From the NCBI GenBank assembly GCA_963691815.1, contig OY829651.1, positions 12,832,917 through 12,896,916 of the forward strand: DNA of 64,000 bases. Reading direction: 5' to 3'. Shown here piece after piece: positions 47,608 through 59,799 of this stretch (positions within the stretch are counted from its first letter, which is position 1; every line of letters starts with the position of its first letter). The DNA comes from Echiichthys vipera. Lineage: Eukaryota > Chordata > Actinopteri > Perciformes > Trachinidae. The translations under genes were made by a program, and so were the position numbers. The notes beneath the pieces are model-generated. The model saw only the letters and a program-made list of their open reading frames with translations. It did no database searches and was not told the DNA's origin.

Positions 47608-48322
47608 GGAAGCCCTAAAAGGCAAGGTGAAGGTGTCGGCCAAATCCTAAATTTATCTCGCACGTAGGAGATATGCATCTCCTACGTACAAGATAAACTT
47701 TAGGGCTTAATTAGGCTGTTTTGAGGGCAAGACAGCCGTGCTGAATGAAGTGCCTGACGATACAAAGGGAATTGAAAGTTCAGCAAAATGCAGCATGAAA
47801 AAATGTTTTAACTTATTAGTTTATCATGAATGTAAAACATAATGGGACTGTGCATCGGTACAGACTTGGGTTGAACCGTGTAGACAAGGTCTGATGGAAT
47901 CATATTGTGAAGAGACTGCATGTTCCACATGGCTACTTAATCACGTCTGATGGGTGACCGTGATCATGGTGTCTGCAAGCAGCGTAAACCTACCTAATGT
48001 GTATATGATGCACCTGAATGCAAGAAATGCCATATGTAAAATAAATGTAACAACAAATAGCAAGTTAAGTACACACCTGGACATTATTTGTACATTACAG
48101 CTGTTGCATCTGGACATGACTGTTTCACAGGTGGTCTGTTTGTTTTAACTGTAGCAGACCGCTGTTGTTTTTGTAAGCCTTAAAGTTTTTTTCCTATGAA
48201 GGAGATACATATAACCTACGTTCAAGATACATATCTCCTACGTAGGAGATATGTATCTCCCATGTACAAGATAAACTTAAACTAACTAAACTTTTTTTTT
48301 TACCTTTCCTTCCAGGGCTTCC
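47608..48322. mobile_element. MITE with subterminal palindromes
   Basis: The left end GGAAGCCCTAAAAGGCAAGG and the inverse of the right end GGAAGCCCTGGAAGGAAAGG form imperfect terminal inverted repeats of a 715-bp unit. Both subterminal regions carry palindromes built from ATCTCCTACGT/ACGTAGGAGAT followed by ACAAGATAAACTT. There is no coding content. The AGCCCTAA-type end resembles that of the MITE at 12538-13212, so they may be related families. Confidence 0.75.
48225..48258. repeat. 34-bp perfect palindrome
   Basis: The half-site AGATACATATCTCCTAC is followed without a spacer by its exact inverse. A weaker 11-bp-arm relative with a four-base centre lies at 47662-47687 near the other end of the same MITE. 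Confidence 0.95.
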
Positions 48323-49917
48323 TTAGATTTCTACTTTGATAAATGAAATGTATGGCAAGTTAAATATTATCATCCCAGTTTTGAAGGAACTATTGCCAGC
48401 TTGATTCCTCAGAATTGACACCATTTAATGACTGTAAATACAGCAGAATCTGATAAGGTGTATTTATAAGAGCTCATTCAATCAATTGCAGTTTGACATT
48501 TTTGACATATTTTGCTCTTTCAGTAGCATATAGGCCTGCATAGTCATGCCTTGCTAAAAGAAAAAAGTTACATTCTGCACATTATGTAAAAGTCAGTGTT
48601 TTATTTTAATGATGGCAGTTGAAAGATAAGAGATAAAATGCAAAATTCAAACCCGCTTGAGTGAGGGTGTTTTCTGACTAAAAAATATGATTTTTTTCAA
48701 GTTTAACACTCAGTCAATATTAAAGTGTCATGATTAACATATGAAAAGGAGCATATTATTAGTAAGGTCTAACAAATATAGTAACAATATATATATATAT
48801 CACTACTATATTGTTATTAATTGCAGATATAATGGTCCCTTGCACAGCAGCTGAATTTGCGAGAACTCAGCTGATGGGGAGGGGGGAGCAGTTGGTGAAG
48901 TTAGTGAAGATGCATCAGTTTTATCAGAACTGGAGAGCTTTTCTTCATTAAAAGAAGGAAATGGCACTGAAGGCTTTTCTTGATGGAAGTGGTCAGGTTA
49001 GATATATTAGTATCGGTGCATACAGTATGTCTGATGGTAAGTAACGAGAAATTACAGTACAGACAATTAGGTTTAAGAAACAGTGTAATTATAAAATTAT
49101 AAAATTAATCGTACATGTCTTAGTCATCCACATATCAAAATATGCATTTATGTAAAAGACTGATAATACATAATGTGATTTTTTTAATTCTCAAATATCG
49201 TAATCAGTAGTGGCCTCAAAAATCAAGTATCAGTCGGGCTACACTAACAAAAAGTTCCTTGAATACTGATATAGTAAAGTAAAGACAATAATAAACAGCA
49301 TAGAATGTCCAGGAACCACCATTTTCTATTACTAGACCTCTAAAGAGAGTGTTTCTCATCTATCTAACAGCAGAAAAGTCAAGATTATTTGCTGACAACT
49401 TTTGCTTAGGAAACAGATTTGGAGACACACAGAAGATCCTTTGTTGAATTTTCTTTTGACTTCTCACAACTGCTTCACATTAAAAGTTTGTTGCCACCTG
49501 GAGACCTTGGGCGGGTTTCATCAAGGGTCTGTTTCCTGAAGATAAGCTCCAAATGAAACTCTACTGCAGTCAGACTCTTGCAAAGAAACCATTAACATGG
49601 CCATTTCTCATGGCACTTCAACAATTTCTCTGATCGTCTTCAGCATCCTGCACTCCGACAGTGTCTACTTAACATAATGACTTTCTTGACTGCATTCAGT
49701 TAAGTGATTGGGAAGTGTATAATCTTTTGAGAGGGCTGAAAGGTAACGCTTAGAGGAGGGAGCGGCTAATAATGTTTTATTATGAAAACAGATTAAATTA
49801 ATCTTTGGATTAATCAGTTGCTCTATGGACTGCCTCACAAAAATCTTATTACACTTCTCTAACAACACTGTTGTGCAGCAAACTGCTGTCCACGCTACAT
49901 TCCTTAAAACCCTGCAA

Positions 49918-49975
<58 letters not shown>

Positions 49976-50639
49976 ACAATTCACATGTAATTCATGTTTA
50001 TGTTTGTATGTAATTTATTTTATGGTTAAAAATGTTTTAAAAACATTTATGTCAAATATTTGGATGCAATATTCGATGTAAACTGCTGCTTAAGGAGGAC
50101 ATGGTGCCTGAGTTCTGTGCTTATCTGCCAAGGCAGCTGTTTTATAAAGGCAGCCACACCTTCAACCCTCTGTCTGGCAAACCCTTACAACATCTCACAG
50201 TCCATCTGCCACTGTCTGCTGTCAATATCAGTGTTCCTCATGCACTCTTTATTTTTTTACAGTTTATTTGCAATACATTAACAGATTCTCAATTAATAGA
50301 GACATACAAAGGATATGTATTCTGTACTGCTAGCAACTTCAGTCACTGACCTATGAACAAATTCAGCAAGTCTCAAAACAGTTCAGGAATACGTCACTGA
50401 CTAAACATAGTGGTGGATTTGGCATCTCTTTGCACTGATGTTTAAGTGCTGAGGGTAAATGTTCCTCAGATGAAGAAAAGTTTTCTCTCTTTGTGTATCT
50501 ATATATCTCCCAAAAAACTGTCTGTATCATAGCTTTTTTGGGTTAATTTTCAAACTATTTTATTTAAAACACACTGCAAGAACACTTAAACTACAAAATT
50601 TACAAATAGGGGGTTGGCAGTGTGAGTGAATGGTTTTAG
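48323..50639. other. Non-coding DNA with AT repeats
   Basis: No coding frame recognised. A short AT run lies at about 48788-48800. Confidence 0.4.
49921..49973. repeat. (AT)n microsatellite
   Basis: About 26 uninterrupted AT units. Reading frames through it give IYIYIY and are artefacts. Confidence 0.95.
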
Positions 50640-51095
50640 TTTGAATATGGCCCAGATCTTAATCACTCTAGACAAGAGCTTTGATTCTCTACCTGCAACC
50701 TGATTGGGCCCAACCTAATCTTTGCATAGGAATTCAGAATCTGCAGGCAACAGGACAGGATTTGGGTAGCAGAAGCAGTCCGCTGGCCACACTGAAATAT
50801 TAGCCATTGCGCCCAGTCTAATTGACATCTAAATTTAGTCTAATTGAGGACAAACAGATAGCCATGGATTTCAAGATTGGGCCCAACCTTAACTACCGGG
50901 GTTGGGCACGTTAGGGCTGTAAATTCTCAAATCCCCCTCTGGCTTGAATCAGGCTCGGGCCCAAAACTGCTTCCATGTTTCGGGCTCGGGTCAAGTCATG
51001 TTGGGTTGGGCCTGATTTTTTTGGACCCGACCATAGCTCTACTCTAGTCACCAAACAGGTCCCAGGTGAACGCCAGACAGTGTCAAGAGAATCAG
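50640..51095. repeat. Repeat-like region with GGGCCCAA / GGGTCGG motifs
   Basis: GATTGGGCCCAACCT occurs twice in related form (about 50702 and 50876), along with CGGGCTCGGGTCAAGTCATG and TTGGACCCGACC. This is typical of a dispersed GC-rich fish repeat. Ends are not defined. Confidence 0.4.
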
Positions 51096-51104
51096 GTTCG
51101 GACC

Positions 51105-51363
51105 ATAGACTGTATAAAAAATGGTCCGTTCCTCAACTAGATCCAATCAGACTCGTCTACGGGAGTCACCATCTTGTCAGACTTTGACTCATTTCCTCTT
51201 ATCAAAAAACGGCATTGCTGTGACGTTGGGGGGAGGGAGATATACCTCAGAGGCAAAGTGAGGGCCAGTTGATAGCTGTCACTCAAGAGGCAGCGGCCCT
51301 AGTTATTCATAAAATTTAACCACCTCCCGGGGTCGTCTCCGACTTGCAGCCCTTTGCCTCATG

Positions 51364-51411
<48 letters not shown>

Positions 51412-51600
51412 CATTTTCCTGTCTGTTGGCTTGAGAACTGCCAAAAAAATTATCTTTAATAATCTTTAAGGAAAAAATTAACCCCTTCAGTGTTGTCATG
51501 GAGATATGACCTAAACATACAGACTAGAATGTTTTTTTTGTACCAGGTCTTAAATAGGTTTAATTATGCTGTAAAAATGGCCTGTTTAACATTCAATGAG
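51105..51600. mobile_element. Non-autonomous DNA-element-like repeat, part
   Basis: It begins GACCATAGACTGTATAAAAA, an end common to a widespread fish repeat, and later contains TTGTACCAGGTCTTAAATAG. The corresponding later section of the same family appears at 61490-61830. A CT/CA microsatellite (51372-51410) lies inside, and the unit is cut short by the Penelope-like sequence. Confidence 0.5.
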
Positions 51601-51611
51601 AAATTGCTCTA

Positions 51612-52205
51612 TTGTGCAAAGCCTGTGAATATTTTCATTTGTCCAGGTCATCGTTATCCCCTAAGCAATTTCAGTCAAAAGCAACTGGACTTGGTTATTT
51701 GTTTAGAAAGACGTTTCACCTCTCATCCAAGAGGCTTCATCAGTTTGTGTACGCTACTGACTGCTGGGACTGGTCCCACTAACTGGTGTGGATCCAGGTA
51801 TTTAACCTCTCACAAGACAGATGATGTCACTGGAACCCTTTGTGCTCCAAGTGCCAACGACTGTCGTTAGAGTGACAGTCGTTGGTGGGAAGTAGGTTTC
51901 GACTTTGTTAGTGCTCTGTTGAGTCTTAACCACAGTTGTTGGAGTCACAAGAGGCCATTTGTGAACAGTTGTTCTTTGAGGTTAGATTTTTTAATCTCCT
52001 GGGAAGGGATGAAAGGGCAGCATTGTAAATTGGAGTTAAGTGGTGTCTCAGACCTCCTCCCCTGTTTAGCGATGGTTTCTATACTTTTGCATAGATGGCT
52101 TCTTTTCCTCCTCTTTCAAACCATCTGTCCTCTCTGTCCAGGATGTGGACATTGTTGTCATCAAATGAGTGGGATTTCTCCTTGAGATGTAAGTGCAAGA
52201 TGCAA
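51612..52205 (-). mobile_element. Penelope-like retroelement, GIY-YIG C-terminal part and tail
   Basis: On the minus strand, from about 52203, the frame reads HLHLKEKSHSFDDNNVHILD, then REDRWFERGGKEAIYAKV and a stop. After a short shift it reads SLNRGGGLRHHLTPIYNAAL. This is the end of the GIY-YIG endonuclease region of fish Penelope-like elements, with the catalytic-region motif D-R-W-F-E-R-G-x-K-E-A. An untranslated tail follows with a second hammerhead-like core (51711-51752), matching 21200-21362. The reverse transcriptase part is missing. A perfect 12-bp hairpin lies at 51854-51885. Confidence 0.85.
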
Positions 52206-52279
52206 GTCTATTGTGCAAACTACTCTAATGGCCACTCTGAGAACTGCCGTGTTTGGCACTTCTGTATTGGAGCAACCAG

Positions 52280-52335
52280 GAAGAAGAAGAAGAAGAATTC
52301 CTTTATTTGTCCCGCAATGGGGAAATTTGCTGTGG
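52280..52335 (-). mobile_element. LINE tail-like fragment, antisense
   Basis: The GAAGAAGAAG run followed by TTCCTTTATTTGTCCCGCAA and TGGGGAAATTTGC is the inverse of a LINE 3' tail (GGGGAAATT.. / GACAATAAAG type) as seen at 61055-61112. Confidence 0.5.
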
Positions 52336-52600
52336 TGGGGCTTGGTCCGGACATAGACTGGATTTTCTCTTTCACACATCACGCACATATCAGGAGATTC
52401 TCAACATCAGATGCATTCTCGTTTGGTTTATGCAAGGGATGGTGGCTAGGAAGAACGTGCAGGAGGGAGGACACAACACAGATTACACCTTGCCTATGGA
52501 GTCGGCTCAATTTGGTCACAAACAATGAAATTGTGCCGTTCTTTGAATTTGTCTGATGACCTTAGCATTGGTCCTTACCAACAAGAGTTCACAAATCATG
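52336..52600. repeat. Unclassified interspersed repeat, copy 2 (inverted)
   Basis: The inverse of this segment aligns with 5271-5600 over several blocks. Its plus-strand frame contains LGRTCRREDTTQITP, matching LGRACRRQDVTSITTQ in the other copy. See the entry at 5271. Confidence 0.55.
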
Positions 52601-54597
52601 TTGTCTCTCCAGTTATATATTTTGTTTTTGTCTTTGTGTTATACTACAGGAAAATACAGTTTGAGTCACTTGTACAGTAGCTTGTTTATTTACCTATGTT
52701 TTAAACAGTGGAACAGCCAAATAACCTGAGATAAATTAGCAGAACTAAAAGTAAATTAAGGAGTTGAAAAGTCACTAATGCAATCAGGGACAACCATTTG
52801 TGTGATTAGTATTATTAGTGTTACAATGACTCTCAAGATAACTGGCACTTGGGTCGTAAATCGGTGGATAGCTGGGCTGCCAAAATTTCCCTAATTTGAA
52901 GGGGACATACCACTGGTGATGCTAATTACAAATTCAAAAGTTCTGGGGGGTGGAGCCATCCATCCCAGTTTTGCGCCCTAGGCTAGAACAAAGTGATCTC
53001 AATCCACATAAGCATTTTAGATTTGCATCAGAAATAATATATCCATATCTACATACCTGAAAACGCGAAACACAAATGGAACAAAGGTTGCTGACTCCTT
53101 AGCTAGCATTAACTGTCAAGTTACCTCCTGATATTTCCTAACGTCTGATTGCTTTGCATTTTTCTGCTGTCTTCTTTCTTTATGTAACGTTAAAAATTGT
53201 AGAATGCCACCATAGAAAACCTTTGCTATTGTACATCACGCTGATAATTAATACCACCAGTGACTGATTTTGCAGTTCTAGCTATGCGATGTGGCTGTGT
53301 GTTTATGTCAAGCAGGTTTAATAAAAACTGTTTGTTACACAAAACATGCAGTCAGTTTCATTTTATTGCTGTCCACTGTAACATTAGAAGGCTTTTTTCT
53401 TGCAATTCTCATCCCAAAATTGATTTTAAATTCCCTAATCCAATTTTTCCGCCTTCTGGATGACAAGAGGTCCTTAAGCTGGTCTGTAGAACAGATACTC
53501 AAAGTAACACTCGAGTATATGGCAGTAAAGGCATAAACATAGCAAAAGTTATTTTAATTTTAAAACTAAATAGTGTGGAGGTGGCCTTATTTAACCAATA
53601 CACCCACATCATACACTTCTAGGATTGCAGAAATTATCTTGAATGTTATTTTGGGTTCATTACTGAACCCTTTCCAACTGTTTTCATTAAGTTTTCAGTG
53701 TGAGTGGACACAAAAACTACAGCCAACAACAGCATCACAATGCACTACTACTCCAAGGTGCCCCTTCGGGTAGCTTCTAAGGACACTGTGTAATGATGGT
53801 AAATAAGTTCAGGGGAAAAGGTTTCTGCTTCCAATCTGGCGGGGGAGAAAAGCAAACATGATGACTCTAAGCTAGAGGGTACTACTGTGGCCTAATTATA
53901 GTCCAGATGGTCTGAATAGGTAGGACTTCCAACAATTAATTACTGGATGTTCATGATACACATGGCAAGTATCTCTCCAAAAGTGTGAGCAAACATATCC
54001 TCAGTTCTCATTAAATGAAATAATTAGGATGGATTGTTTTTGTGGATACAAATATTATTTTTTAAGAGATAACTGTTTATACATGTCAGGTAAGCCTTGA
54101 CATGTCATTAAATCCTAAGACAGCTTTACTACCTCTGAGTCTTCCACATTTTATTTTGTTGGCAGACACATCCTCTAGGGAAACGGCTTGACCTTTATTA
54201 CCTTGTTAATAGCAACCATGTGTTTAGATTTTATCTCAACACTGTCACATGTGTTTCTATGATGACATAAACCTCAAAAGACATAATGTCACTTGATCAT
54301 AACTACTGTGTACTAGATTTTATGTGCATACAGCTGACTGATTGTGCTCCAATGTTTAAAATACATGGTTGTGATTAGATCAGGGATTACTGTGAATTTA
54401 TTTTATCTAATTTGCAAAAACAATGTGATACATGAGGGAAAAGAAAAGTTCAGCTTTTTCTGGTAAAACGGCAGGAAGTTTTGTCCTTTGCTTCAGATTA
54501 AGTTGGACAACTTCCTTCCCCAGCAATATGAAGATGATGTGTCGGCTTGTGTGACAATTAATTTGATATATATCATGTATGACAAAGCCCATGGGCC
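52601..54597. other. Non-coding DNA, nothing recognised
   Basis: No coding frame or repeat boundary that I can support. Confidence 0.4.
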
Positions 54598-55387
54598 CAT
54601 CCACACGAGAACATGTATTCCTATAAACGCACATTTTTAATACCGGTTAGACGGCCATCCACACACAGCTGGCGTTATCGGAGCCTGAAAACGGTCTTTT
54701 CTGTAACCAGGTCCTAGAGTGGGAGTATTTGAGAATGCCCCCCGTGGCATTGTCGTCTGGGCGGCGAAAACGCATACTTTGTTAATGATGCCTTCATCTC
54801 CACACCTCGGACCTCTAACATAACAACAACAACGCGGCGTCACATAACAACAACAGTGCTGCTGTGTGGAGAGAGACACTGACCCACAGACTGAACTGTA
54901 CCCTAAGCCACATGCATGGGAATGAATTAGGCCGACCATATATTTCTCCCTTTTCCCTGATGGTCTGAATAAGACGCTAAATTGGTCGCTAGTAGCTTTT
55001 TATAAATAAAGTTGCCAAGAAGGTCGCAAAAATTAGCGAGACAGTGCCCCCCTGTGATTGCTTTGGGATGGGGAAGGGCTCACAGCAGCACCCGCTGCTC
55101 GTTGAGATCAGTTACTACAGAGTGATTCGTGCATCAGAGTCCAAAACAACACAAAAGTCTCCAATAACACCAGAAACAGTCGACAGATTTCTCTCTAGGA
55201 TGGATGAGGATTTAGGAAGTCTCCAGATTTGCAACTCTCTTGTTTGTATTATGATTTCACACAACAGCGGAGCTCCGTCTCTTCTTCTCTATTGCTGGTG
55301 TATTTATGTGGCAGTTACAGCGCCACACCCAGGCCTGGCATGTGTATTACAGCGTTTTCAGCTGGTTTCACTGGTTTCGTGTGGATG
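54598..55387. mobile_element. hAT-like MITE, about 790 bp
   Basis: The left end CATCCACACGAGAACA is matched by the inverse of the right end CATCCACACGAAACCA. Internal phrases such as CCATCCACACACAGCTGGCG and GCCTGAAAACGGTC are common in fish MITEs of this kind. There is no coding frame with a recognisable domain. A clear 8-bp target duplication was not seen. Confidence 0.7.
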
Positions 55388-55830
55388 CAGATATTTCTTG
55401 AGCTGAGTCTTTTGAAAAGTAAAAGTATAAATGGCAAAATAAAAACAAACAATAAAAAGCAAACAATTGCTTCCGAGATGTAGTGGAGTAGAAGTATAAA
55501 AAAAAGAAGTAAATACTCAAGTACTTGTTATCATTAAAAACTTAAAATTAAAGTCTCCTTCCCTTCCTCCTGTCCCAATTTTAGCCTTCCCTTTCCTTTT
55601 TATGCTTCAGCTACTCTCTCCAGCTACTCTGGCCTGCAAGAGTCATGGTGTGAAAAGCTCTGGTTATCCTTGTATTACATTACACTGTAGGGCCAATTAG
55701 CATAAGTATAACAAATTTAAAATCAGAAAAGATGTCACGCGCACACAATTGTTATGTATATACTACTTAGCCCAATTGTATTGTTATTTTCTCAGTTTGA
55801 CAGTAAAGGATTTTATAGTACTGCTTAGCT

Positions 55831-55960
55831 TCATTCATTCATCTTGAACCGCTTATCCCAGGGTCGGGGTCGGGGTCGCGGGGGGTGCTGGAGCCGATCC
55901 CAGCTGACATCGTGCGTGAGGCTTGGTACACCCTGGACAGGACGCCAGTCTATCGCAGGT
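55831..55960 (-). mobile_element. SINE/LINE-tail repeat, inverted copy
   Basis: The inverse matches the insert at 3430-3563: CTGCGATAGACTGGCGTCCT, GTCCAGGGTGTACCAAGCC, CAGCTGGGATCGGCTCC and AAGCGGTTCAAGATGAATGA. It is likewise 5'-truncated. Target duplications were not identified here. Confidence 0.8.
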
Positions 55961-58900
55961 CATATAGAAAAAATGACTGATCTCCGAGCTAGCACTATGT
56001 AGTGTGTTGTAAGGTAAGGCCCCCGAAATGGCGACCCTCTGTAAAGGTTATGGATTCAAACATGTCAGTTTTTAATATTTAGTATGAAGATATTCTTGTT
56101 TTTTCTAAAATTAAAATGAATCATAAGGCAAAATGCTCTTACAAATCACAAGCGAGCGATTTCACTTTTGGCTAATTATGGGACACACTTTTATCACTGA
56201 TGCTGAATTGCCTTTAGCATACATTATATTTATTATATATATTTAACTTTAAGTCAAAATTGTGTTCAAACTTCACCAGGGGAAACTGACTTCACCTTCA
56301 GATGCTTGTAGGCAGCCCTGTCATGCCTCTGTAAATTCGCCCCTGGAGCTATGGTAATGAATCATCAAGCACAAAGAACTAGCCTGGGTCAAGACCTGAG
56401 CATCTGCCCACTCTACAGATTCACTGATTTGGCTTGCATCGAGACATGAAACTGCAGTTTCTGGGTTGGAAACATATATGATGCCACAGGAGGACTAAGG
56501 ATAAACATTGTTGTGTTAACATATTCACTGGCCAGTTACAACCAAGTTACTTTAACATGCCTGTATGTCATAAGCTCTGCCATACTCCATGGTCGCCTAC
56601 TCCATTGCCACCATACAGTCCATGGTCGCTACTGTTGCAGCTGTAAAATGGTGGATACATTGTTTTCAGTGCTGCAACCTCTGTGACATGACTTATTTCA
56701 CTATCAGACTTATTGCATGAGATCGAATATCCCCCATCATCTGCATTACCCACATTCAGGTTAGCATAGCTCTAAACTTGAAGTTAGTTGGCTAAGACCG
56801 GAGGTCTCTGTTTAGGGAAAATTGAATCCCCATCCCCCATGGAAATCATTTAGATTGCAGGCAATGTCAGACTGAAGATATAAATGTTTAACTTGTTGTT
56901 AAGTTGTGTTGTGCCAAGTGTTGTATGAATCTATGTGAAGATGGAGGCAACCTATTATTTAAAATCATGTGACATAAAAAGATATACCTGGAAAAATGGT
57001 AAACAATTGTGACTGTGACTTCAGATGTGGAATTAGATACTTTTAAAAAGCTGTAATCACAGGTATTGTTAAATGTTAGTTGAGCGTGTATTGCTTTCAG
57101 TGACTCTAAAACCACAAATAAATGCAGGGTCAGGTGTTTGTTTCTTTCATCTATACAAATGAAAGCAATTGTGCAAGTCAAGAAAATAAGGGAGTCCTGA
57201 TGTCCAATGCATTAAAACTTGCTCACACCCCATTGCCTTCACTTTTGTGTTTCCACATTATGCTGTGATAATTCACTTTCTCTGTGTGATCTCCCTTTTT
57301 GCTCAGTCACTCAAACAAAAGTCTTGACTTGACTCATCAAATTCTCAAGGTGCAGCCGAAAGCAATTACAGAGCCTCTAGGTGGAAGAGCTGTATCCAAG
57401 GACTTTTTCTTACTCTGCCACTAATAAAGGTTTGCTTTAAAAACAAGAATCATGAATTATGCTCCTCTTTTCCTTAAGCCTCAGCACTTTGGTCAAACCT
57501 CTCAGACAAGCATTGTTTGCTCATTACATGGTCACCTCACTGCTGAAAACAATAATGGCTCAGATTTCCACACCATTTTAGAAGGAGGAAGATTAAGTCT
57601 TAAGTATGGTTCAATCAGAAGTACCATGCAAGCTCTTTGTCTTTTTCTGAGCTTTCAAACTTATGGTTTCAAAAGATAGGTAAATCCTATCTGAATCTCC
57701 GGATCTCGGCCATTTATTTCTCCGTCTGTCACATTGTGTGTGAGATGGAAATAGTAAAAGGTGTGTTTCTGATGCATGATTGTAACTGGTATGAAGGTAT
57801 GTGTTCCTTTTATAATTGGGGATTCATGTAGAGACTCAATGTACCCTTTTCCCCTGCTGCAGCATCCTATTATTCATCTGCTCTTGTGGAGAAGATGAGT
57901 AATCGGATAATAGGCTGGGTAGTATACACAAAAGTTCTGTTGTAAGATGGATGCAGCTCAGTAAGCCAACTTAGAAAAAGGCAGGCTGTTCTGATTTCCA
58001 CAAAGGGCATCTGGCATCATGATGTTTTTGTCAATTTGGTGGCACTGCACATGGATTTACTCCCATCTGTGTAAGAGGCAAAAATAGTAACTTGTCTGAA
58101 GGTAGACACAGCATTAACGTGGCACACATAAGCTTTTTCAGGCAGGAAAAGGAAATATCCAAAATCCCACTAAGTATTACAGATTATGAAAGCTATATTG
58201 CATATTGTATTTGTTATATAAAACATACAAACCAGCAAGTATACAACCTGTAGCATCTGAATTAGGCTACAAAATATTAACAGCAACAGAATGAATACCA
58301 CACGTGCACACTCTTTAGAATTAAAAACAAATATTAATACATTAAAGAGCATTACACAGAAATTAATAAAGATATGACCTCTCATTTTCCCCTTTCCAGA
58401 TTATCAATTCAGCAATTAATCCATTTGAGCTACTGAATAATGCTGTAATATAAATATTAACTGAAAATGCAGTTATTTAATAAATTAAATGTAATGGTCC
58501 TGACACATTAGAAAGATTTTTTAGAAAGAAAAATACAGATCTGAAGTAACTTGCATCTTACCACAGTGATTCAGAGAAAAAGAAAACCAGGCCAAAAAAG
58601 TCCCTTAAAGAGCAAAATCCACATTTTCAACCTGCGTATTTGTCTTCATCTCAGACAAATCTCTCCAGAGTATCACCGCTGCAGGAAACAACTGGCTGGA
58701 CATTGTTCCTGCACAGAGGAGTATTTGGTCTTTGCTATTTTTTAGTTTCTCTCATTTTAAAGGCAACATCTTTTAAACTTCGTGAACGCTATGTAATACG
58801 AGCAGGACACAGACAAAGAAGATTCAATAGGTCTGGTCGTCTGCTAATGCAATATGAGGCTGCTAGCTAGTTACCTAGTCTGGTTAATTAACCCCAAGAG

Positions 58901-59460
58901 GATTAAAGAGTGTAGAGGCTGCGATCACGATAGGCCTGCTGGGCTCAATCAAGACCACAAACTGAACATTGTATAGGGCATAAAAGTGTTGTAGTAAACA
59001 CATTCTCTTCCCTCTGCCAAACCCTGGGGAGCTCTTAATCAAACCACAATGCGCACATGATGGTGCCTCGACACAGAAAGGAGAGGAGAAGAAGGGAAAT
59101 AAAAGACATAAAAGTGTGTGAACTCACAGGCCCTTGGCTTTTTGATCTGATCTCCTCTGTAACATTTTAGCTCGGCTGTTCCCTGTGGAGGCTGTTTTGC
59201 CAAATGATGGGAAGAAATCACAGTATATTGTAGCAGAATTATGCTTTGTCTTTAATTATGTGCGTCACATTGTATGGTTGTGTTTCTCTCAGAGATAAGT
59301 GAGTTAACATAAGGCAATTAGAGTAATGTCATTGATCTATGCTATGTTATTCAACACAGAATGTGATCATTAGCAATCTGTTGTAATGTAACCATTCTGC
59401 CATTCAATATAATGTTACAGACATCATGAGCGTAATCTGTCCTTAGATAGAGGTCAGAGG
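55961..59460. other. Non-coding DNA, nothing recognised
   Basis: No coding frame, splice-supported exon or repeat that I can support. Confidence 0.4.
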
Positions 59461-59799
59461 TTAAGGATCAATATCCATCAACATAAAAATTCTAAATATG
59501 TCTTTCCAGAATTTATTTATTGTGGGACATGCAGAACATATGACATATGAACATTTGTTAGCTGACCCCTGGTACATTCTTGCCAACATATTTTTTGACA
59601 AATTAAGCCTATAGAACACCTTAAATTGCAATAATCTGAGCCTGATATAAACTGATGATGAATGCACAAGTTTTATTCCCCAAGCTAAGTCAGGCATCTC
59701 TATCCCCAGCTCCTCCTCCCACTGCCTCCGTATACACCCCAGAGATGGTGGTAGCTGTCCTTCGAGGGTTCTCATAGGGTAGAAGTGTTCAGGGATCAC
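59461..59799 (-). mobile_element. L1-like LINE ORF2 C-terminal fragment, open frame
   Basis: A 112-codon minus-strand frame contains WEEELGIEMPDLAWGIKL, then LRLLQFKVFYRLNLSKNML, then a C-x3-C pair (CSYVICSAC) and PTINKFWKDIFRIF. The fish L1 ORF2 end has the same order: WE.DLG, then R..QFK..HR...(S/T)...L, then C..C, then a FW..IF block. The histidine-rich finger is degenerate. It is still open, but with no upstream reverse transcriptase it is a fragment. It is a different piece from the L1 remnant at 32.8 kb. Confidence 0.75.

Noticed and set aside
49665..50013. Open frames with IYIYIY around the AT tract
   Set aside because: Microsatellite translation. The flanking residues resemble nothing known.
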